Origin: Apostichopus californicus
Taxonomy: Eukaryota; Echinodermata; Holothuroidea; Aspidochirotida; Stichopodidae
Length of the DNA: 27,268 bases
Reading direction: 5' to 3'
NCBI GenBank assembly: GCA_020650975.1
Contig: JAIPMN010002300.1
Location: forward strand, 8,915-36,182
The notes beneath the pieces are model-generated. The model was not told the DNA's origin. It saw only the letters and a program-made list of their open reading frames with translations, and did no database searches. The position numbers and the translations under genes were made by a program. Below, one piece after another: positions 1-10,000 of the stretch; position 1 is the stretch's first letter; each line of letters starts with the position of its first letter.

Positions 1-872
1 TTAAAGGCGAACTTTTATGACACTGAAAATATTTGCAGTTTGTGGTACAGTTTAATGTAAATTCTACTCTAGCAGTTCAACAATATAACGCATTTAAATA
101 GGGAAGGGGGTTCGAAAAAAGTAAACATTGTAGGCTTCATTCTCATACAGGTAGTCAGCAATTTAACGTGTTAATAAAGTGTAAATTTTCATTTTGGAAA
201 TTTATCATTTCTTGATCCTGTGTGGCGTCTTCCTGGATGGTGTTTATCTCTGGGATATCACCTACTTTTGCTGGATGTTGCTGTTAAGTGTGTAACAGCG
301 GTTAAAGTGTTAATCATACTTTTTTTTTCTTTCTTCGTTTTAAGGACTTCTCTAGTACATGTTAAAACTCAAAATTTTTGCCAGACATTGGGAAGGGTTT
401 ATTTTGACAAGTAACAGGCTCTGTGAGGAATAACTCTGTGACTGGACATAAATAGGGGCTACTAAGTTTACAACTGATGGGGAAGGGGGTAGTCGGACAA
501 GGCTAATAATGGTCTTTCAAAGAAACAGGTGTTCGTATTGATTGCACCTTTATGGGTAGGTTCTCGCACAATTTTTTATAAAAGGCAGAGAGAGTTATAA
601 ATATTTTAAAAGGAAAGTTTGAAACTTATCAATTATAGATTACCAAAGAGAGAAAAACTGTTAACAAACTGCTTATCTACTGCCAAATGAAAAGCCTGTG
701 TAGGTAAATATAAAAAAAATAAAACAGTTACAGAATTGAAATGTCAGCACCCCCTCCCTCTCCCCACCCCCAACCTTTCATTCAAGATTACCTTAGCAAT
801 TGACTTGTCTATTGATAGAGCAAAGAATTCACTCATTACTCTTCTTTTTTCTTTTTTTCTTGTGCCTTGTAG
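1..872 (+). other. intron of the ADAMTS gene (3' part)
   Basis: This non-coding stretch precedes the first recognisable ADAMTS exon. It ends with a long pyrimidine tract and a TAG acceptor at 870-872. I searched it for the preceding exon, which should encode the end of the metalloprotease domain with its Trp-Ser and Cys-Ser-Arg motifs, and saw none, so that exon should lie left of the window. Short ORFs here show no family resemblance. Confidence 0.7.
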
Positions 873-1017
873 TTCTGGCAGAGCAGACTGTTTGGACAAT
901 GACCCACATTCTGAAGTCCATCCCCCGCATCATAACACACAACCTGGTCAACTTGTTGGCGAGAATGAACAGTGCAGCTTACAGACGACAGATGGTGCTG
1001 AAGCCTGTAATTTCAGT
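873..1017 (+). CDS. ADAMTS6/10: ADAMTS exon: metalloprotease end / start of disintegrin-like domain
   Basis: The exon lies between a pyrimidine-tract TAG acceptor and a GTAAGA donor. One base completes a codon from the upstream exon, then 48 codons follow and it ends in phase 0. It reads [10 protein letters not shown]..., then [13 protein letters not shown]... and ACNFS. This is the usual ADAMTS transition of Cys-Leu-Asp, then the PG..y...qQC block, then a Cys near the exon end. Asn46 lies in an NFS sequon. Confidence 0.87.
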
Positions 1018-4000
1018 GTAAGAGTTAACTCTGCTGCCGCCTACTCCCACACCACCCTCACCTCCCAGTGGACAGTTGTTGTTCAGTCAGTAGTATAAGG
1101 AGGATCTATTGTGTTACTAGTAGCAAAAGCCATCTCCATTTTCAATGGTTTTTCACATAATTTTATACTGTAATACATGGTGGTTAACAATTATTAAAGG
1201 GATGATTGGTGGCAGAGCTTATTTGCTAGATCAAAATTAGTACCAGAAATGTGTATTTGCTCAGATCTATGTGTCTATATTTCACCTACAAAGACTGTTC
1301 TTTCTGGATAGTGAAACATTTTTGAATAAAAATTCTATACTGCAAAATCCTTGCAGGTGAATTAATTGGTTGATGCCCTCAAATGAGTGCTATAACTAAG
1401 AGATGGAAATCTCTGATCTTTTCTAGTTTTTTTTCTCACTTTCTTCTTGGACAAATTCAACTCACTCGCTGAAAAATTTTGAGCAAATTGTATGGCAAGG
1501 AATCACAAAGCCAAGTGGCTTTCTGGTATCGAAATGTTTGGACACAGGGCAAATTTCTCCATGATGAGACCATGTTATAGCGATATTTGTCAGAAACACA
1601 AGGTATATATTTTCAATATGCCACATAACTTAACATGTAGAATATAGCATTCAGTGGGAAATTTAAACTATGTTCCAGAGAGGGACACCTCCTACGTGCA
1701 GAAGACTGGTGGGAAGTTTAAACTCTTGCACTTGTTTGTGTTTTTCTTTAAACTATAAATAGAGCATCAAAGTTTTGTCTGAATTTGTGTTTTACAACTC
1801 TTTGATGCATTCGGTACGTGTGTGGTCTGTGTATTTCCAAACAGGAAGAGTTGCTAGTTCTCGTATTGGATTTGTTTCTGATCGTGTCTTTAGCTAATAC
1901 AAGGGATACTTTAAAAGTTATTGACACAATTCAAGCTCAATTAGTCTGTTCGGGAAGTGGTGTGAACTATTTGGCAGATATCTGGGCACAAGCCAGGTTT
2001 GGAAGCGGTCGGAGATGGAGCGACGTTTACGAAAAAGGTTTACAGACGTAGCATGTATTAGCAGATTTTACGACGATAGTCTCGGAAATAGGCCCATTAA
2101 ATCTATTTTGATTTTTGTTGAAGTTTATTTATTAAACATTGTTTTAATAACATTTTATGTAAACCCCCAAGTTCAGCAGTTAGACAGTGAGCTTAGACAG
2201 AAAGCAAACATCTTTGTTTTTTCATTTTTTTTTTTTTTCATTTTTTTTTCCATACTTTTTTGACACTGAGATGTAATGTAAACTTTTGGAACAGAGTGAA
2301 TAACATACAACATTTATATAGGTTGAAGGTGAAAGTTACATGCGGTTCTGGCAAGCTTTGATGATATATCCTCTGGGGAGGGGTCTAAGGGGAAGGACCA
2401 CCACCCCCCATTTGGGCTCCTCCCCTGGAGAAATTTTGATTAATTGGAGGATGCTTAGGTGCAAAATGTTGTTGTATTTTGTCAATTTTGAAATATTTTG
2501 TCGAAAAATTTCAGTAGCAGTTGATGGAGGAATCCATCTTTGTAACAAAGTGCTTGATTTCCAATCCTTGTGCATTCATCTCTCCAGAATATCTGTAGCG
2601 AGCTTGCGTGCCGTCTCCCTGGACAAACCACCTGTGTAGGAACCAGTGTACCTGCAGCAGAGGGAACAAGATGTCATACCAGCAACATACCAGATGGGGT
2701 AGGTATTTAGTTGCTCCCCATCCATCCCCATATCACACACCCCTCTCCCATCCCCCTATCCCGATATAAATCTTTATAAAGTTACTGTAATGTGGATGCC
2801 ATAAGCTCATCTCTGGTAAAGGGTTTAATGGCATGGCCAGATTCCACCAGAACTTGTAATGGTTCGGAAGTCAAACTGCTCTAAGCAAGGAAAAAGGAAA
2901 AAATTCCCCAACTTTGTACATTTTTTGAAGTTTACTGTAGAACTGTATCCAAAATGGGTGGAATAATCCATGAAAGTGTGTCAGAATACAAAACTGATGT
3001 CTCCTTGTTTCACTGTGGCAGTTTTTGGGCTGTTTCCGTTACGGTTTTGTATATTAAAATTGCAAATTGAAAAAGCGGTTGCAATTAGACTATCGAATGA
3101 GCAAGGCAACTACAGTGTGTCTATCAGAACAGCTACATAAGTATATCCACAGTATATGAATGAAGGGCACACACACTAAACCAACATTACACCACCATAC
3201 ATGTATATATGTGTGGGTGGGTGGGTGCATCAAGGGTAGAGTTCAAAGCCGAACGAAGGGAAGAAGCTGAGCTTCTCTTTTAATATCAAACATATGGTTG
3301 TCAGTACTGATTAAGGAGGTCCCTCGGTAGGAAACACTGTGTTACTCATCCATGAGAGAAGCATTCACCATCTGGGAATTCATGACACTGTATTATCACA
3401 ACAACAACAGAAAGATTAATATTTTAAAAAGCTAAAGTTTCAATTTTTATGAAGAACTTTTATTAATAGTAGCCACACATTCTCCGAATGATCTTGTTTC
3501 GTAATTACAAGCGCCAGTGTAAGCGGTGTAGAAGCCTTTATATCAAGGTTCGTTCGATGTTCGTTCAAGCTCGTTTGTATTTAGCTTTGGGTGTCGTCTA
3601 GCTTGGGGAGTTGTCTGTTTGCCAGTCAAAGTGTGACATAAATTTAGCATCCTCCAGGACATACCTGAAATTCTATCGGTTGTCTTGTGATTTATGAGTG
3701 AGTGTTAGGGCATATCCAACAGAAAAGCCCAGTGGGGCCCGCCTCCCCCCCCAAAAAATATGTCATTTTATTTATGACTTTCAACATTCTCTGTGATGTC
3801 TTTTGTAACAGTGGAGAGAGAGGGATGGAAGGGAAGGAAGGAGATCTGGGATTAATGTCTTATCAATGCAATGGTCATAATATCCTAAGCTGAGGATGGG
3901 GGGGGGGGGTGCACAACCACCATTGTTAGTCTAGGGGAGGCCACATAGATCATGCAATCTCACATCTCTGTGGTGTTATTCATGATAACTTGAAGGCAGA

Positions 4001-7000
4001 AGGTCAAACTTCTATCCATATTTGGATGTAACACTGTGTGGGCTGCACTTGTAGTAGTGAGCAAGTGATTAAGTGATTCATGAATATGATTTAGGGATTT
4101 GAGTAGCAAAATGACGGTCCTTGTACTTTTTGCCTTTTTCAGTGGTGCTATATGATGGAATGTGTTCCATCTGGTTCACGACCAGAGGCTGTGGATGGAG
4201 GCTGGGGTTCATGGGAAGCGTGGTCAGAATGTAGTCGGACTTGTGGCGGAGGCGTGTCCAGATCTGAGAGACACTGTGATAACCCGAGGTTTGAAATAAT
4301 TCCCTTAGTCTTATATATTATGTGATTCAATTTAGAATGGGTAGGGGGGGGGGGGCTAAAGACATTAAAGTAATGACTCAAATGTTAGTTAAGATTATGT
4401 GTGAAAAATATTCTAGCTTGGAACTTCTGGTCTTGTTCATAATTAGGTTCTAATTGCACAATGTATGATTCAAATGTGACACCTGTACTAGTAATTTCAT
4501 CCATGCTCTTTTTTTTTTGTCTTGTTTCAACAGGCCAAGCCACAGAGGGCAGTATTGTACGGGAGAGCGTATTCGTTTTCGCTCTTGTAATAAGGAGGTA
4601 ATTAGAAGTCTTATTAATGATAATTAAACTGTCAGGAAACGTGTAAATGTAGGATACAATGTTCAAAAAGTAACCTCCCCACATTTCCCCACCAACACAC
4701 CCAACCCCTGGGGGTCTCAAACCCACCCCATTACTCTTCTGCATAGCAAATGCATCATTTTTGGAAATGTACTGTGACTCTCGGCAGAACTACCTATTTC
4801 ATCCTTCCTCCATATAAAAATGATTTTTTTTTTTTTTTTCTCCCCTTCATTTAGATAAAATACAGATCTGTCTCAGTCTCAGCAGTTTTAAGTATAAGTT
4901 GTGAATTGTACCACCTTATATCATTTTTGACATGTTTCTCCTACTATTCAGGATTTTACCTACAAGAACTTCTTTCTTTTTTCCACAAATACTTTGCTTG
5001 ATTTTTCTTCTATTTTTTTTCTTCTTTCGGTAGGACTGTCCGTCAGATTCTGTAGACTTCCATGAAGTTCAGTGTGCAAAGTTCAACCAGGAGCCTTATA
5101 ACGGCCAGTATCATGAGTGGGTACCATTATACAAGAACATGGTGAAGCCGTGCGAACTAATCTGTGTGTCGGCCATCGGTGGCCATCTGCAGCAGATCCC
5201 GCAGGTGGAAGATGGTACCAGGTGTTACGCCATGAAGCTCAGACCGGATGTATATGACATCTGTATCAATGGTGTCTGCAAGGTACAGAATATAAAAATT
5301 GAATCATATACCAAAGTCCTGCAAGTTGTACACTTGAGAAAATTTCCCATCTTTTGCCCCCTTCCTTTCTTTTTTCATTTGTTTGAAATGAAGCTGTAAT
5401 TTCATTTCTGTTTCACATAATATATCTTTTAATATATCATAATATATCTGGTTCTGTTTGGTAGAATAAACTTTATTTATTGGGACATGTAGCAGGAATC
5501 CCTTTCAAAGTAACAATGGATTAAAGGTCACAGAGAGATGGCAGCATAAAAGTCAAACTATTTCTCCGTATTTTCCGCAGCCTGTTCCCTCCCCTCCTCT
5601 GCACTTCCTTATTAAAGTTATTTCGGTGTAGTAAATGGAGAAATGAAAAATTATGTTTAAAAGATGAATCAAAGTAGAAATGTCATAAGAAAGTAAATCA
5701 CACTTTTATTTCTTTGATTACAGCCGACTGGCTGTGATAAAGAGCTTGGATCTGAGATCAGAGAAGACAAGTGTCGCATCTGTGGCGGGGACGGCAGCAC
5801 CTGTGAAACGGTGGCAGGGTCTTACGACGGCCCCCTCCCTCTATCATCTTACCAAGAAATCGTGGTCATTCCTCTGGGATCAACACACATACGTGTCGAG
5901 GAAGAAGAAATATCGAATAATTACCTCGGTAAGATTTGCTTCCCATCTTCTCCCTAATCCAAAAAATGCTTGAAAGAAAGTTGACTCTCCGGTAGGTGCT
6001 ACCAATCGTTATGAACAGACTAATTTAATGTTTGCTACTTTTGTTTGATGTTTAGTTGTGTAATTGTTGTTCATATCTATTTATCAGTAAGAACTTGTTG
6101 AGTCTATTTGTGTTTATCACCTCAAACAGCCAAAGTACAATCATTCCCATAGCCACCTGCAAATCAGTTTCACTATGCTGCGGTTTGGTTGTCTGTGGTT
6201 TCCTTGGAGTTTATCAATAAACAAGAGTTACTAATGGCTTGATATATATTGATTAATATCCCTGACTCACTTTTTCTTATCCCAATCAGGAAAGTGTTAA
6301 ATGTAAAGTAGATTATGTGGTCTGCAACTTGTAGATAAGTGTCTGGGTATTATTGAGGTTAGTTAGGAAATAGGGAGAGTCCCAAAATTGATTGAGAGGA
6401 GGGAACCTTCTAGTGTAGTTGTATGGCTATATTCATTGCGGTAAATTTACCTGATCGTTCATCAGTATGTACCTAGCATATAAATATAATGAACAATTTC
6501 ATGTTTGTAAATCTATAATTTGTCAAAATTATTTGTGCCCAATGAAATATGTTCATAGCTGAAATGAAATTGAGAAATCTCAGTACATTAACTTCGTCTT
6601 TAGCTATGAAAGTCACATTTTGCATTGAATTTGCCCAAAATCTGATGGTACCATTAGGAGAAAAGTTCAACTTAATCACACGCTAGGTCTGATGCTACTG
6701 TGAATAAACTTTACAACATTTGCAGATGAAGTAGTGAAAGACGATATCTTAATATGTGCGTCAGAAAAATGTTCTATATTGAACTGAATGTTAATCGCTT
6801 GCCGAAATGGTTATAAATACACATATCTATCTTCATATATAAATTGAGGGATATTAGCTTATGTGTATACATTGTGGGATATATAATACAAGGTGAAGTA
6901 ATGTCACTGATCTTCTTATGAAAGATGTTTAATAAGATGTTTAATTCTGCTTTCTGTCTTGTGTTGTTGTCAAGTATATATATCTGATAGAAGTTAGCAG

Positions 7001-10000
7001 TCACTAACAGCACACCAAAACAAACATATTGTTCTTAAGGATAGAGGGCAGCAATGCTAAATAAGAACTACTTGTAATAATCAAAAGTAATATATGCCAT
7101 AATACAACACAAGGTACTGGTTCAGCATAAGTCTTGTGCCTCGTTGTGGAGTCAACGATACTTCTGACGGACAAATTGTATGATTATTAATATATTATAT
7201 CATATATTGTTTTATTAATCATAACCTTAACAAAGAGAGACAGTCCACAGGTGGCATCATGAGTGTATTTCCATTCTCCTTGATTTAGCATTGAAGTCTG
7301 TGAGCAACGAATACCACATCAATGCGGAATGGTTCATTGAGTGGCCTAAATCTTTTGATGTCGGCAGTACCACCTTTAGGTATGATAGACCAGAAGACAG
7401 CCCAGAGACACTGACTGCTCTGGGTCCTACTTCAGAGGAACTAGTTGTCATGGTAAGGTTATGCTACCTTCTACAAACTCGATATAACACAGTCCAGAGT
7501 ATAAATATGGTATAAATGATTACTTGGAAGTCACTGAGTAGCCTTTCATGACTATTAATACATAGGGGGGGGGGGGGGTAGTACATGTCCTACCAGCTAC
7601 TCTCAGTTTCCCTTCAAGATAACCCCCGGGAACCAGGTGAAACCCCAAGGGCTATTAAGTACACTATTGCATCCTCTTGAAAGTCTTCATTGCTTGAATT
7701 ATATGATAAAAAACGAGAATATTATATTCTTTATCCCACGTTTCCATGGGCCCTGTAAGCAGTCCTAGGGTTTTAGCCTCTCTGACTCCTGTAACAGGCC
7801 TGGTGCATTGGCTGGGCTGTAGTCGTTCTGTATAATATGATGGATGATAGTAGTTTGTCTGTTATGATGTAGGCCTCGTTTTGTAAATCAACGTTATAAA
7901 TTTAGCAAGAATGATGAACGGCGTCTGTTTTGTATCCACGTAGTTGTTGGTGCAGGATAGCACCAGAGGTGTCCGTTACACCCTCAACCGTCCTGTGGTG
8001 AGGTCAGGTGTTGGTGACGAAGAGGTTGTCTTTGCTTGGCAGAGGGCACCATGGTCGGAATGTTCTAACACCTGTGCTGGAGGTGAGTTTTTTCCGTTAC
8101 TAAGAGTCTGAAATGAGTCGCAGTTAGGTGTGGACTAAGATCTTATAATGTTTAGGAAAAACATCTGTTTTCAGTTCCTTGTCTCTAAATTCTGATTTTT
8201 AAATTCTTTAAATTTTATTTTGAGGTTGCATCATCATCATCATCAAGCCTTCACACTTTTAATTATTTTAATGGATTTTTTTAATTTTTTTTTTATATTA
8301 TTTTTAATGGTTTCAGATGGTAGAAATCAAGTTGATATGTTACTACCAAACTCCTTGTCAAAATGCAAAAAATGATTGATTTTATCGATGGTGGACACTA
8401 ATAACTCTTGTTTCAAATGTTATTGTTTTTAAATGGTATCATACAAAATTTGGAGAGGAATTACTGAACCAACTTGCTTTTTGGTTTTTTCTTACACTGC
8501 CTAAAAAATTTTGGAATCTTGTTTCTAATTCCCTTGTCAGAATTATATATATTATGTAATCTATGTGTTGTGCCCAAAAGTCATTGTTTCAAATATCTCT
8601 AATGATTCATGGAGCTAGAAATCTCTAAATGGTCTGCTTTAATTTTCTGAATTTCTTAGAAAAGTCAATTAAACTTAGCTATCCTGTTAGTGAGGGATCT
8701 GAGTGCAAAACTTTATGGCCAAGAATCACAAAAGCTTCTGTGTCTATATATAAAGTCACATTTCTTGATTTCCATTAATCCTTACCTCTCCGCAAGTTTG
8801 ACATGACCTATGTTTGATCTTGATTCCAATCCGTAGGGGAATCTATGGCTGCGGTACACTGCATACGTTATGATGACCACTCTGTGGTGAGCGACCATTA
8901 CTGTGACCTCAGCCAAAAACCACCAACACAGACAAAGGAATGTAACATGGCTGACTGTCCTCCTCAGTGAGTAAACTTGTTCCCAGTCTCTTTATCAACA
9001 ACAGCAGCTTGTTTTGTACTACGTCCTCAAATTAACCGAATGTAGGAAGTATTTACCAGGCATGAGCTTTTTCCGCTAATTCGCGGAATATCTGTGATTT
9101 CTTTTCTACCCCGGGGACAAAAATTATTATCCTAACACACTGTAGCATATGCAAACTGGAGCCTGTACCGCAATTTTTGCAAAATTCTGTGATTTTTTTG
9201 TTACCCCAGGCTCATCCCTGAATTACTCAAAATGAAATGGCATTGCATCTTACTATGACACGTTCATAAAACTGTTTTCTCTAGATTAAGATTTATCAGT
9301 GATTTCATAATTATTTCCTTTTTAAACTTTTTGTTGCCGAGGTATATCTTTAAATGTACTATTAATTCCATACCAAAAGACAAAATGACCCAAAATAAAA
9401 TCCACCAAACTTCAATCTATTCATAGTCATATTTATTCAAAAACTTTCCAAAAAAAAAAAATAAATTCTGGCATGGTGCAACAATATATTTCTTAAGGTG
9501 TTTAAGAAGCAGATGAAATTCTGTAAATATGTTATAATCATCGAGATTGTAAACAGGTGTTACATTGCAACATGATTAACAAACATTGCATGTACAGCTG
9601 GGAAGAAATGTAACAAACATGACCCATGTTTGCCCAATGTCTCCATCGTAACGTTACCTTCCTTGTGTGAAAAATTAGTATTATCTGCTATTATCATCTT
9701 TAAGTAAGGAATTATTCAAGTCATTGTTATAACCAAATATCACATTCACACTTCAAACAGATATCCCCTGGTCTTCTTAGCTGCCTTTATAACTATCTCA
9801 ACGAAAATCAAGGATGACTGTTTTACATATTAATGTACCCTGATTACAACTTGAAATGCCTATAAATTGAAATCCGAACTGGAACAATGAGTCATTTATC
9901 TCACCATACAATTAACTGATGAATATTCATTGTGTGTGTGATCTTTAATTATCATCCTCTGTCATTGTTGTTACAGTGGACCACTGTTGATATAAGTCTT

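Noticed and set aside
220-414. 64-codon plus-strand ORF near the left edge as a missing ADAMTS exon
   Set aside because: No metalloprotease motif, hydrophobic T-rich translation, and no suitable splice sites in phase.
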